A DNA stretch of 64,000 nucleotides from JAJXWB01 sp965246795 (GTDB lineage Bacteria > Pseudomonadota > Alphaproteobacteria > Rhizobiales > Beijerinckiaceae). Below, piece by piece: positions 43,225 through 52,264 of the stretch. The stretch covers positions 383,557 to 447,556 of the forward strand of contig CBDFFN010000007.1 of NCBI GenBank assembly GCA_965246795.1, read 5' to 3'. The translations under genes were made by a program, and so were the position numbers. How positions within the stretch are numbered: the stretch's first letter is position 1; every line of letters starts with the position of its first letter. The notes beneath the pieces were generated by a model. It worked only from the letters and a program-made list of their open reading frames with translations. It did not search any database and was not told where the DNA came from.

Positions 43225-44532
43225 TCACCAGTAGTACAGGGCGCCGCGGAAGAGGGCGGACACCTCTTCTCTTCCCGTCTCGCACGGGGCGTTGTCGAGC
43301 AATCTTTTCTGCGGCAGTGTGCCGGCGACCAGCGCATCGATGTCGCTCTCGGCGAAGCCCACGCCCCCCACGCCGTTGGGCATTCCAAGCTCCCTCATTC
43401 GATCGATCAGCGTGCGCGAGAGAATCTCTCCGGCGTCGCTCGGCGTGGCGCCGCGCACGTCGGCCCCCAGCCAGCTGGCGGCTTCGAGATGGCGTTCTGG
43501 GCTGCGAGGCGCGGTGTATCGAAATACCGCAGGTGCATTGACCACCACCGACATCCCGTGCGGCACCATTGCGCCGCTCTTCGGATAACCCATGGGCGAG
43601 AAATCGCGCACGAGGCCGGCCACTGCATAGCTCATCGCGTGCGGAACGTGGACACCGGCATTGCCGAAAGCGATTCCCGCGAGCGTGGCGGCCCACATCA
43701 CCGCTTCTCGCGCCTCGCGATCGCCCATGTCGGAGACCGCCCTCGTGAAATAGGTGCCGAGGAGCTCGAGCGCCTCCTTGCATCCCAAGTCGCTCCATCG
43801 ATTCGCGCCCTGGCTCATGGGCCGAAGCGAAGGTCGCTCGGGTGACGTTCTCCGCGTGAATGGCCGCGCCGTATACGATTCGAGCGCGTGGCAGAGCACG
43901 TCGAAGCCGCTCGCAGCCACGACCTCGAGCGGCAGCGTGTCGGTGCATGCCGGGTCGACGAGGGCTTCCGTGGGCCTCAGATGGGGCGATGCAATAGCAG
44001 TCTTTGCGCCAAGGCTCTCGAGATCGAAGACGGCGATGCCGGTGACCTCGCTGCCGGTGCCGGAGGTGGTCGGGCAGGCGATGTGCGGAGGGAGCGGGCC
44101 TGGAACCGGGCGCGCGCCACCCACCGGTGCATTGACGTGATCGAGCAGCTCTCCCGGAAAGCGCGCGTAGAGGCTGGCCGTCTTGCAGGTGTCGATGACC
44201 GAGCCACCTCCGAGCGAGACGTAACCGTCGACCTTGGCGCGCTGGGCAAAGCGAATGGCCTCGCGCATCGAGCCGTCGGTGGGCTCGACACGCACATCGG
44301 AAAACACCACCACGTCGACACCGGCGCGCCGCAGCGATGCGCGCGCCGCGTCGCAGTGCTCGAGCACCTCGATCCTCGGGTCGGTGAAGAGCGCCACGGT
44401 CGACAGACTCAGGGCTTTGGCGCGTTCACCGAGCTCGACCAGACAGCCGCGCCCGAAGGTGATCCGCGATGCGTCTACGGTGAACGCTCCCTCGAAGCCC
44501 GGCTCGGCGACATAGGCGTGGTGGCAGCTCAC
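43225..44532 (-). CDS. Iron-containing alcohol dehydrogenase, hydroxyacid-oxoacid transhydrogenase-like
   Basis: 435 aa. Group III ADH motifs: VSLGGGSVIDTCKTAS, IACPTTSGTGSEVTGIAV, ASGFDVLCHALESYTARPFT, GVHVPHAMSYAVAG and MVPHGMSVVVNAPAVFRYT give the Asp/His/His/His iron site. The length and FTVDASRITFG start match ADHFE1/HOT proteins, which oxidise 4-hydroxybutyrate while reducing 2-oxoglutarate to 2-hydroxyglutarate. Operon with the thioesterase. Confidence 0.88.
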   Translation of the reverse strand: MSCHHAYVAEPGFEGAFTVDASRITFGRGCLVELGERAKALSLSTVALFTDPRIEVLEHCDAARASLRRAGVDVVVFSDVRVEPTDGSMREAIRFAQRAKVDGYVSLGGGSVIDTCKTASLYARFPGELLDHVNAPVGGARPVPGPLPPHIACPTTSGTGSEVTGIAVFDLESLGAKTAIASPHLRPTEALVDPACTDTLPLEVVAASGFDVLCHALESYTARPFTRRTSPERPSLRPMSQGANRWSDLGCKEALELLGTYFTRAVSDMGDREAREAVMWAATLAGIAFGNAGVHVPHAMSYAVAGLVRDFSPMGYPKSGAMVPHGMSVVVNAPAVFRYTAPRSPERHLEAASWLGADVRGATPSDAGEILSRTLIDRMRELGMPNGVGGVGFAESDIDALVAGTLPQKRLLDNAPCETGREEVSALFRGALYYW

Positions 44533-44767
44533 CCGGCGAGGCTATTCCCAAAGGAGCGAGGCTTCGAGCGTGTACGTTCTCGAATGGTGTTTCGCGCGGT
44601 GTAGGGCGCAGACCGCAGACTTTCTGCCGCCACTTGCGAAACACGCGGACGTTTCCCCTCGACGGGCAAGGCAAGCAGCTCCGGATCAGCGGTGAGATCC
44701 AGTGGATTCAGGCAGAGGGCGGCCCCCGCGCATCTCCCTCCCTGCATCGAGTGAAGGCGCGCTGCCG

Positions 44768-45214
44768 CTAGAGAATCGTGAAACCGGTGCCGGTATCGCC
44801 GAGGAGCTCGGCCTTGGCCAGCGCCCGCAGCTTGGTGGCTCGTGCGCGGAAGGTGCGGCCGCGGCTCGCGTGCGTGCGCGCGCGGCCATCGGCCTGCGCA
44901 GCCTCACGGTCGGCGGCGCTCGCACGCGCGAAGAGGGACGATCCGTCGATCTCGGGAAAGAGCCGGGCGCGCTCGCGAAGGGTGGAGGCGAGCTGGCGCT
45001 GCTTCTTCGCCGTGATCTGCGCGCTTCGCGCCTGGGCCTCCTCCTGCACCGCGTCGGCGTCGGCATCGCGGGCCGCCTCGAGCAAGCTGTCGACCCGGTC
45101 GGGCTCGAAAGACGCGTCGCCATCTCCCGAGGTGGGGCACGCCGACGCGACCGCCGACGGGACCATGAACGGAATCACCAGGGCAACCACACCGAATACG
45201 CGGGAAAAAATCAT
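44768..45214 (-). CDS. Small secreted helical protein
   Basis: 148 aa from the ATG at 45214 with AGGAGG seven bases upstream. A signal peptide (IFSRVFGVVALVIPFMVPSAVASA) is followed by an all-helical Ala/Arg/Glu-rich chain with coiled-coil character (LEAARDADADAVQEEAQARS, QRQLASTLRERARLFPEIDG). One cysteine follows the signal. Function unknown. It may be a periplasmic spacer or binding protein. The 235 bases between it and the transhydrogenase start show no convincing gene. Confidence 0.65.
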   Translation of the reverse strand: MIFSRVFGVVALVIPFMVPSAVASACPTSGDGDASFEPDRVDSLLEAARDADADAVQEEAQARSAQITAKKQRQLASTLRERARLFPEIDGSSLFARASAADREAAQADGRARTHASRGRTFRARATKLRALAKAELLGDTGTGFTIL

Positions 45215-45492
45215 GATTCGCCTCCTCGTCGGATCCACGTGCCCGGGTGTCGGCCGCCCGTGACCAAAAAACGCAGCTCGAGAGCTCGGCGGGTTTCCAC
45301 AGCGGGATCGGCCAGGCGCCCGAAAGTGGCCTGTTGCCCCGGCGCGGGTAATTCCCTAGGCAATCGATGCGACCTTCTCATGCAACTTCGCCTCAGTCGC
45401 ATCTCACAAGCAGATGATGCTTGCCACGAACTGGACCGGTCGGCAGAGTCACCGCCTGCCGAGCCTTCATCGGCAACGAGAAAGGGCCCTCC

Positions 45493-45876
45493 ATGAACAC
45501 TTCGATCCGTCTTGGTCTCGTCCTCTGCGCCCTCGGCGTTTTCGCAGGGTGCACCACCGAGGAACCCACCGCAGATCGGGAGACCAGCTCGCCCGACGAG
45601 GAGGCGATGTCGGCTGGCCACGCTTGTCGCACGTTCGGCAATCCTCGGCTCACCAAGGGCTGCGATGCGGGTGAAACGTGCGTTCCCACCGCGTGCACGA
45701 ACTCGATTCCTCCGAGCTGTATCGGCACCTGTGAAGCCGCACCCGAGGCCGACTCGAAGCGTTGCGACGTCACCGGCAGCCCGCCCGTCACCACCGGATG
45801 TGACGAGGATCAGGAATGCGCGGTCGAGGCCTGTACCAACTCGATCCCTCCGCACTGCTTCGGCCACTGCGAATAG
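45493..45876 (+). CDS. Small cysteine-rich lipoprotein with duplicated module
   Basis: 127 aa from the ATG at 45493. Lipobox VFAGCTT. The mature part holds two copies of a roughly 40-residue module: CVPTACTNSIPPSCIGTCE and CAVEACTNSIPPHCFGHCE, each preceded by TKGCDAGET or TTGCDEDQE. Each copy has five to six cysteines, so it is likely a disulfide-stabilised pair. It resembles TIL-like or Kazal-like small modules in spacing but no family is assigned. Confidence 0.72.
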   Translation: MNTSIRLGLVLCALGVFAGCTTEEPTADRETSSPDEEAMSAGHACRTFGNPRLTKGCDAGETCVPTACTNSIPPSCIGTCEAAPEADSKRCDVTGSPPVTTGCDEDQECAVEACTNSIPPHCFGHCE

Positions 45877-45895
45877 GCGGGCGCCCGGCCCAAGC

Positions 45896-46747
45896 TCAGG
45901 GCTTGGGCGAACGGCCGAAGTGGGCATCGAGCACCCGGAGCAGCTCCGAATGGAACTGGTTCGGGTGCTGGCGATGCATGAAATGCCCGCCTGGCATGCG
46001 CACCACCTCGTACGACGACGTGAAGCGCGAGGCTGCGCGGTCGAACACGCTCGGTGAAATCACGTCGTCTTCCCCGGCGAACGAGACCGAGGGGACGGTG
46101 ATGCGCTTCTTGTGCGCCGCCGGGAGCCAGGGACGCAGCGCGCGGTAGTAGCCGAGCGCGGCCTCGAGCGAGCCGGGCTCGGCGAAGGCCTTCTTCACGG
46201 CGTCGGTCTCGCCCGGGGGCACCTTCCACCCAGGCGACCAACGTTGCACGAGGTCGTCGATCTGGGCGAAGTCGTTCTCGCGCACCCTCGCCGCCGCGCC
46301 GCTCCTTCTCAGACTGAAGAAATGGCGCAGTGCCCAGACGATTCGAGGCGTCGGGACCACGCCTGCAGGATGGGGGATCGACGTGGTGATCAAGAGCTCG
46401 ATCTTCTCGGGGGCGAGGGCTGCCGCTGCATAGGCGGCGCTTGCGCCCCAGTCGTGGCCGACCACGACCGCCTTCGATTCACCGAGCGCCTCGATGAGAG
46501 CGAGCACGTCTCGCCCGAGCGTCTCGGCGCCGAAGTCTTCGGTCTTGGGGATCTCGGTCGGTGCATATCCGCGCGTGAACGGCGACACCGCGCGATAGCC
46601 CGCTCGCGCAAGCTGCGGGCGCGCGAGATCCCACGAGTGAGCCGTGTCGGGGAAGCCGTGCACGAGGAGAACGAGTGGCCCTTCTCCCTCTTCGAAGTAG
46701 GCGAAGCGAAGCCCGTTGGCGTCGACGAAGCGGTGGGCCGTGTCCAT
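45896..46747 (-). CDS. Epoxide hydrolase/haloalkane dehalogenase-like alpha/beta hydrolase
   Basis: 283 aa. HGFPDTAHSWD is the oxyanion segment and GHDWGASAAYA the nucleophile elbow with Asp as nucleophile, as in soluble epoxide hydrolases and dehalogenases. SFAGEDDVIS holds the acid and GGHFMHRQHP the catalytic His. The cap domain is helical. Asp in the elbow argues for epoxide or haloalkane hydrolysis rather than ester hydrolysis. It starts nine bases after the small gene at 46757. Confidence 0.87.
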   Translation of the reverse strand: MDTAHRFVDANGLRFAYFEEGEGPLVLLVHGFPDTAHSWDLARPQLARAGYRAVSPFTRGYAPTEIPKTEDFGAETLGRDVLALIEALGESKAVVVGHDWGASAAYAAAALAPEKIELLITTSIPHPAGVVPTPRIVWALRHFFSLRRSGAAARVRENDFAQIDDLVQRWSPGWKVPPGETDAVKKAFAEPGSLEAALGYYRALRPWLPAAHKKRITVPSVSFAGEDDVISPSVFDRAASRFTSSYEVVRMPGGHFMHRQHPNQFHSELLRVLDAHFGRSPKP

Positions 46748-46756
46748 CGCTCCCGC

Positions 46757-46903
46757 CTAGCATGGTTGACGGCGCGCGAGACCGATGCCCGCGTGCGCGC
46801 TTCCGAACGACACGCCGAGGGCGGCCCATTCGAGGCCGAGGTCGAGGAGCGCGTCGGTGAGCGAAACCTTGGAAGCGCTGGCGTCGTGCTGATCGGTGTT
46901 CAT
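46757..46903 (-). CDS. Small hypothetical protein, 48 aa
   Basis: ATG at 46903, stop TAG at 46757. It reads SKVSLTDALLDLGLEWAALG followed by a Gly/Ala-rich stretch, in a style seen in short conserved myxobacterial proteins. It is cotranscribed with the epoxide-hydrolase-like gene nine bases downstream. Confidence 0.5.
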   Translation of the reverse strand: MNTDQHDASASKVSLTDALLDLGLEWAALGVSFGSAHAGIGLARRQPC

Positions 46904-46999
46904 GGTGAACTTCTTGGGTAGTGGGGATGCATTCGTGGATGGAGCTCCGCCGCTCGCTCGATGTGTCGAGCGACGGACATGGTCGAGGTCGTGTCGAGA

Positions 47000-47283
47000 T
47001 CAGCTGCGCGGAACGCAGTCGTCGCAGACGAAGAGGCGAGGTGAGCCTGGAGCTCTCGGGGTGTCACTCAGCCCGAGGTGCGCGCGTTCGCCGGGCTCGA
47101 GCGGCTTCGAGCATTTCGCGCAAGCCGCCTGCTGCGCGAGAGGGTCACACCCTGGTAGGCGAACATGTCGCGCAGCGGATCGGGAGCGACCTTCTTTTTC
47201 AAGCGCTCGCGCTCGTGACCGAGCTGTTGCGCGAGCAGCCCGACTTGGTCAACGCGTTGCTCGAAGACCATCTTGCAGAGCAC
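47000..47283 (-). CDS. Small zinc-ribbon protein (one apparent frameshift)
   Basis: From a GTG at 47283 (or ATG at 47271) the frame reads QVGLLAQQLGHERERLKKKV and APDPLRDMFAYQG. After a one-base shift it continues CDPLAQQAACAKCSKPLEPG and ends LFVCDDCVPRS. The two CxxC pairs (CAKC, CDDC) look like one zinc ribbon. Adding one G at the GGG at 47150-47152 (CCC on the plus strand) joins both halves, giving about 94 aa. It starts 12 bases after the stop of the gene at 47296. Confidence 0.5.
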
Positions 47284-47295
47284 ACCAGGCAGCGC

Positions 47296-49071
47296 TCATG
47301 ACTCCGTGCGCCCGGCCTCGGGGTGGCTCGGAGCGCTCGTTGCCGGGACGGCGACCACGCGACCGAGCGCGAGGGCGAAGAACGCGACGCCGGGTGGTTC
47401 CTCTTCGATCGAGGGTCGAGCCTCGCAGAGAACGCGGGCGCGAAGGTCTCGTGCGCTGGTCAACGCCTCGGCATGGGGCGCGGTCATGTGGACCACCCGC
47501 TGCGCGCCGCTCTCTTCGCGGAGTATCGCGCGAAGGTGCTCACTCCCGAGCAAGCGACGGCGCACGTAGCGGCGCTCGGCCATTGCGGTTTGGTCGACGC
47601 GTCGAACCAGCCTGTCCGCCGTGAGTCCGGTCACGATCTCGACGGCCTCGGTCACCAGGCGCGAGGTCGCCACGCGAGCCGCCTCCCCGTCGACGAACGG
47701 CGTGCTCGCGACCCCACGGGCAGCGACGAGGGACTCACGCATGGCTGGATGTGCACCTTCGAGAGAGGCGAGCGCATCGAGCGTGATCGTGAGGCGGGCC
47801 ACGTCGTCGATATCGAGAGTGAGCTGCCCCGAAAGCAAGACCAGGGGCGGCGTGAGCACGCCATCGCGCAACCCCATGGCGACGATCGCGCTGTCGTCCT
47901 CGGTGCTGGGGATGCCGTGGGCGAGACAGCTGGCGACACTGGCTCGTTCCCGCCCGGCGCGGCCGAGCTCTCGATCCGGGCCCGATACCGCTCGCGCAGG
48001 GTGCTCGGCGAGCACCTCTTTCCAGCGCGCATGGGTCGCGAGCCTGCCGGGCAGCGCGGCGTCGTGAAAGAGCACCTCGATGGCGATCGCGTCCGCGAGC
48101 GGAGGTGGCCGGGGTTCGACTTGCGGACGAGAACGAGCAGGCCCGCTCTGATCCTCATTGATAGGCGGCGTCGCCTGGGTCGGCAACGTCACACGCTCGG
48201 CTCGCGCGATGGATGCGTTCGCTACCATACGCTCACCGATCGAGCGACGCGGCTCGTGAACCACGACGGGTGGAAGCGACGCCGGCGCGAGCCGTTCCGG
48301 ACGCTTGATCGAGAAGGGCAGGTCGGGTGCATCGGGGGCTGCGCCATGAAGCGTGATCGTTCGATCGACCTCGGGCTCGGGCTCCGGCTCGGTGTCCGGC
48401 GTTGGGCTCGGGACGAGCGCGTGCCAATCGATCACCTGCCCCGGCACGTGACGTGAAGCGAGCACGCGTGCGCCAGCTCCGGGCAACGTCGTCGACGCAC
48501 GGAAGACGAGGGTCATTCGTTCCAGATCGAGATCGATGATCAGGCTGGTGGCGCTCGGCTCCACCTCGCGCCACTCGGTTCCTGTCCACGCTGCGAAGAT
48601 GGGCACGATGCCGGGCAGCCGCGTCTCGATGTCGGACCGCGAGCGGGCCAGGTTGCGAAGGATGATCGGCTCGCTCCCAGCGAGGCGCCCGATCTCGCGG
48701 CGCGTCGGATCGGTCGACCGACTCGACGGCACCTCGCGCCCTTCGAACGCGCGAAGATCGAGCACGCGCACCACGCCCTGCGTGGGCCCGATCGTGTAGC
48801 GACCGTTCCTGGCGGGCGAGAGCTGATCGAACACGAGGCGACGGCTGACGAAGAAGAGCTCCGATGCGCCGACGGTGTGTCCCTCGGCGATCGCGTCGAT
48901 CTCCGCACCGGCTGGTTCGTCCGAGAGCGCGGCCTTGCCTTGCGTGAGCGCGAGATCGATGGCGTGGGCGATCGTGATCGCGGTTTCCCCCACCCCTTTC
49001 GCGATGTTCACCGAGAGTCGGCCTGGAAGGAACGAGGTCGCCAGCATCTGCGCAACGCAGATTACCCACAT
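47296..49071 (-). CDS. Large hypothetical protein
   Basis: 591 aa, or 583 from the ATG at 49047. There is no signal peptide. The N-terminal 200 residues are mixed alpha/beta (LFFVSRRLVFDQLSPARNGR, GVVRVLDLRAFEGREV). A Pro/Glu-rich linker (PSPTPDTEPEPEPEVD) leads to a helical C-terminal half from AIAIEVLFHDAALPGRLATH onward. That last segment resembles the tail of large myxobacterial proteins associated with type VI-like clusters, but no such cluster is present here. Not recognised. Confidence 0.55.
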   Translation of the reverse strand: MWVICVAQMLATSFLPGRLSVNIAKGVGETAITIAHAIDLALTQGKAALSDEPAGAEIDAIAEGHTVGASELFFVSRRLVFDQLSPARNGRYTIGPTQGVVRVLDLRAFEGREVPSSRSTDPTRREIGRLAGSEPIILRNLARSRSDIETRLPGIVPIFAAWTGTEWREVEPSATSLIIDLDLERMTLVFRASTTLPGAGARVLASRHVPGQVIDWHALVPSPTPDTEPEPEPEVDRTITLHGAAPDAPDLPFSIKRPERLAPASLPPVVVHEPRRSIGERMVANASIARAERVTLPTQATPPINEDQSGPARSRPQVEPRPPPLADAIAIEVLFHDAALPGRLATHARWKEVLAEHPARAVSGPDRELGRAGRERASVASCLAHGIPSTEDDSAIVAMGLRDGVLTPPLVLLSGQLTLDIDDVARLTITLDALASLEGAHPAMRESLVAARGVASTPFVDGEAARVATSRLVTEAVEIVTGLTADRLVRRVDQTAMAERRYVRRRLLGSEHLRAILREESGAQRVVHMTAPHAEALTSARDLRARVLCEARPSIEEEPPGVAFFALALGRVVAVPATSAPSHPEAGRTES

Positions 49072-49098
49072 TCGCCGAGCACTGGCCCCCTCGACGCG

Positions 49099-50385
49099 AT
49101 GACACGTCAGGACGCGCGGACATATCCCGTCGACGCCCGGATGGCACCGACAAGCGAATCGCCCGGCGACCTACCCTCGGCCTTCCGCACCCTCTGGCTG
49201 GTCGTATTCATCAACCGCCTGGGGAGCTTCGTCGTTCCCTTCCTGGCCCTGTTTCTCACCGATGGTCGTCAGATGTCGATCACCCGGGTGGGGGCCGTCG
49301 TCGCGCTCTTCGGTGCCGGTGCGACGGTGGCCGGGCCGCTCGGAGGGGCGCTTGCCGATCGACTGGGCCGCAGGCGCGCCATCGCGCTCGGCCTCGGGCT
49401 CTCGGCTGGTTCCATGGTCCACGTCACTCTGGCGAGGTCGCCGCTCCACCTCTTCGTTGCGGTGTTCTTGCTCGGGCTCTGCGCCGACCTGTCGCGCCCG
49501 GCCACCAACGCGGCCATCGCCGATCTGGTGCCGCCCGAGCGCCGCGCCCGGGCCTTCGCTCACCTCTACTGGGCGGCCAACCTGGGCTTCGCATTCTCGA
49601 GCGTGGCTGCCGGTTGGCTCGCATCGGTGCGCTTCGAGCTGTGCTTCTACGGCGATGCCCTGAGCAGCGTCCTCGCCCTCGTGCTGGTGCTGCTGCGCCT
49701 GCCCGAGTCACGGCCGACGCACGACGAGAGGCCGCGGCTTTCGCAGCTCGTGGTTCCTCTCGCCGACCGGGCGTTCCTGCCGCTCTTCGCGGTCTCGCTC
49801 CTCGTGTCGCTGGTGTTCATGCAGTTTCACAGCACGCTGCCGCTCGACCTTCGAGCGCATGGGCTCGGCGCGCGGACGTTCGGAGCGCTCGCCGCTCTCA
49901 ACTGCACGCTGGTGGTCGTGCTGCAACCGCTCACGGTGCGGGTGGCCGGCGCGCTTCGTCCCACCGCGGCTCTCGCCGTCGGAGCACTCCTCACCGGCGC
50001 AGGGTTCGGATCGTTCGCCATCGCGCACAGCCTGCCTGGCTACGTGATGGGTGTCGCCGTGCTCACCCTCGGCGAGATCGCCATGGCTCCGGCCGTTCCC
50101 GCGCTCATCGCCGAGCTTGCGCCCGCGCATCTGCGCGGCACCTACCAGGGCACGTTCGGCATGAGCTTCAGCGTGGCCGCATGTCTCGCTCCGCTCCTCG
50201 GCTCGCGTGCGCTCGACGCACTGGGGAGTGGTTGGCTCTGGTCGATGTCGCTCGTGGGCGGCTCGGTCGCCGCCCTGCTCTACATGCTCCTGCGCGCGCG
50301 GCTCGTGCGCGCCGAAGCGCACGCGCGAGCAACCACGAGAAGGGCTGCGCGAAAAGCACGATCCGTGGCAATCTCGGCGGCATGA
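49099..50385 (+). CDS. MFS transporter
   Basis: 428 aa from the ATG at 49099; the ATG at 49141 would give 414 aa and neither has a clear ribosome site. Twelve membrane helices. The MFS signature GGALADRLGRRRAIALGLGL lies after helix two and the related HLRGTYQGTFGMSF after helix ten. It resembles drug/proton antiporters of the DHA1 type. It overlaps the next gene by four bases (ATGA) and is divergent from the large hypothetical gene. Confidence 0.87.
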   Translation: MTRQDARTYPVDARMAPTSESPGDLPSAFRTLWLVVFINRLGSFVVPFLALFLTDGRQMSITRVGAVVALFGAGATVAGPLGGALADRLGRRRAIALGLGLSAGSMVHVTLARSPLHLFVAVFLLGLCADLSRPATNAAIADLVPPERRARAFAHLYWAANLGFAFSSVAAGWLASVRFELCFYGDALSSVLALVLVLLRLPESRPTHDERPRLSQLVVPLADRAFLPLFAVSLLVSLVFMQFHSTLPLDLRAHGLGARTFGALAALNCTLVVVLQPLTVRVAGALRPTAALAVGALLTGAGFGSFAIAHSLPGYVMGVAVLTLGEIAMAPAVPALIAELAPAHLRGTYQGTFGMSFSVAACLAPLLGSRALDALGSGWLWSMSLVGGSVAALLYMLLRARLVRAEAHARATTRRAARKARSVAISAA

Positions 50386-51029
50386 CGAAGATCGGAGTGC
50401 TCGGTTCCGGGCAAGTGGGCGATGTTCTCTCCAACGGGTTCTTGAAGCACGGCCACCAGGTCATGCGCGGGAGCCGCGACCCGTCGAAGCTCGACGCCTG
50501 GAAGAGTGGCGCCGGCGAAAATGCCAGCACGGGCACGTTCGCCGACGCCGCTGCCTTCGCCGAGATCGTCGTGCTCGGTGTGAAGGGCACGGCCGCCGAG
50601 GCCGTCATCGATCTCGCGAAGCCCGAGAACCTGAAGGGCAAACCGATCATCGACGCGACGAATCCCATCGCCGACGCGCCGCCGGTCAACGGTGTGCTGT
50701 CGTACTTCACCGGGCCCAACGACTCGCTCATGGAGCGGCTGCAGAAGAAGGCCCCCGAGGCGCACTTCGTGAAAGCGTTCTCCAGCGTCGGAAGCCCTTC
50801 GTTCGTGAACCCCGACTTCGGCGGCACGCGCCCGACCATGTTCATCTGCGGCGACGACGCGGGTGCCAAGGCCAAGGTCGTGGCGATCCTCGATCAATTC
50901 GGCTGGGAGGTCGACGACATGGGCGCGGTGCAGGCGGCGCGCGCCATCGAGCCGCTATGCATGCTCTGGTGCATCCCCGGTTTCCTCGAGAACCGCTGGA
51001 CGCACGCCTTCAAGATGCTGAAGAAGTAG
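50382..51029 (+). CDS. NADPH-dependent F420 reductase-like oxidoreductase
   Basis: 215 aa starting in the ATGA overlap with the MFS gene. Rossmann motif IGVLGSGQVGDVLSNGFLKHG, then GSRDPSKLDAWKS, VVLGVKGTAAEAVID, IIDATNPI, and FVKAFSSVGSPSFVNPDFGG. This is the F420_oxidored domain family; many members in bacteria without F420 use NADP(H) only. The substrate is unknown. Confidence 0.84.
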   Translation: MTKIGVLGSGQVGDVLSNGFLKHGHQVMRGSRDPSKLDAWKSGAGENASTGTFADAAAFAEIVVLGVKGTAAEAVIDLAKPENLKGKPIIDATNPIADAPPVNGVLSYFTGPNDSLMERLQKKAPEAHFVKAFSSVGSPSFVNPDFGGTRPTMFICGDDAGAKAKVVAILDQFGWEVDDMGAVQAARAIEPLCMLWCIPGFLENRWTHAFKMLKK

Positions 51030-51052
51030 CTTCAGCGTTTTCGCGCGTGGGG

Positions 51053-52204
51053 CTATTCCAGCGTCGAGCCAGAGACTTGCGGGTCTTCGGCGGCGATGAC
51101 GAAGATGCCTGGATAGCCCTGCGTCTCGAAGCAGTCGCTCGGATTGTGGCTGAGCGTCGAGTCCTTGATCTTCAGGTGCCCGGTGTGGTCGTTGGAGACG
51201 AAGAAGATCGCTCCGCCACCCTCGTTGGCGTGATTGTCGTTCATGCGAACGCCGCACAGGTCGAGGGTGAAGGTGTTGCCGTCGTTGTAGATCGCGCCTC
51301 CGCTGCCGCCGCCCGGGGTGCCCGACTTCGCCGGGTTGGCGCCATTGCCGATGGCGTCGTTGAAGGCGAAGAGGGTGTTGATCACGGTGAAAGAGACGCC
51401 GATGCTGCTGAGGCCGCTGCCGTTCGAGCAGGTGTTTCCGTAGCCGTCTTTGCCGCCGAAGGTGGAGTGCACCACGTAGACGGGCTTGCCTTGTGACTGG
51501 TCGAAGACGCGCACCGCTGCCCCACCGATGTCGGGCCCGATGTCGTCGCACACGTTGTGGAAGAAGCGCGAGTCGACGATCTTGAAGCGGCCGCCGCGCA
51601 CGAAGATCGCGCCCCCACCTTCGGGGTCGCCGTCGATGGGCTGTTCCTTGGCGTTGCCGTCGATGAAGGTGAGGTGCTGCACGGTGAGAGCAGGCGAGTC
51701 CTGATCGTTGCAATGGTCGCTCGTCCACACCTGGTCTTTGTCGCAGGTGTTTTGATAGAGGATCCGGTGCTTGCCGCTGCCCGAGAGGGTGACTTTGCCG
51801 CCGCCGTCGATGACGATTTTCGGGCCCTTGTCGTTCACGATCTTGGCCGTCTCGTCGAGCTTGATGGTGATCGGGTCGGGGCCGCAGTCGAAGGTGATCA
51901 CGCCCCCCGCAGCTACCGCGTCGACGACGGCTTTGCTCGTGCATCCGGCGGGCGTGCCGGTGCCGACGACGGTGGTGGGATGCGAGACGTCCTCGGCCTG
52001 CGCCTCCGGGGGAACGTCGCACTTGCCGTCGGGGTTGCCGGCAGCGGGTCCGTCGTCGGCATTGGTGTTGGGGTCACCGCCTGCGCCAGCTTGGTGATTC
52101 GCGCCCCCGAAGCCGCCCGAGCCGGCGCCATCGCCGCACGCATTCGCGCCGAGCAGGAGCACGCCGACCATCGCGAGAGAACCGGCCCAGATCGTTCGGC
52201 GCAT
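51053..52204 (-). CDS. Right-handed beta-helix repeat lipoprotein
   Basis: 383 aa from the ATG at 52204. Signal LAMVGVLLLGANACG with a lipobox. After a Gly/Asp linker, parallel beta-helix coils are seen from GGVITFDCGPDPITIKLDE through HLTFIDGNAKEQPIDGDPEG and GGAIFVRGGRFKIVDSRFF to GGGAIFFVSNDHTGHLKIKD, as in polymorphic outer-membrane and pectate-lyase-fold proteins. No catalytic residues assignable. Surface structural or adhesive role inferred. Confidence 0.78.
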   Translation of the reverse strand: MRRTIWAGSLAMVGVLLLGANACGDGAGSGGFGGANHQAGAGGDPNTNADDGPAAGNPDGKCDVPPEAQAEDVSHPTTVVGTGTPAGCTSKAVVDAVAAGGVITFDCGPDPITIKLDETAKIVNDKGPKIVIDGGGKVTLSGSGKHRILYQNTCDKDQVWTSDHCNDQDSPALTVQHLTFIDGNAKEQPIDGDPEGGGAIFVRGGRFKIVDSRFFHNVCDDIGPDIGGAAVRVFDQSQGKPVYVVHSTFGGKDGYGNTCSNGSGLSSIGVSFTVINTLFAFNDAIGNGANPAKSGTPGGGSGGAIYNDGNTFTLDLCGVRMNDNHANEGGGAIFFVSNDHTGHLKIKDSTLSHNPSDCFETQGYPGIFVIAAEDPQVSGSTLE

Positions 52205-52264
52205 GCAGACCCTCCAGCCAAGAGAATACACAGAAGCCGTGGAACGGGCGTGATCGCGATCGAA

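Noticed and set aside
44533..44767. Possible small gene upstream of the transhydrogenase
   Set aside because: A 72-codon minus-strand frame exists but overlaps the promoter region, has an Arg-rich end and no recognisable feature.
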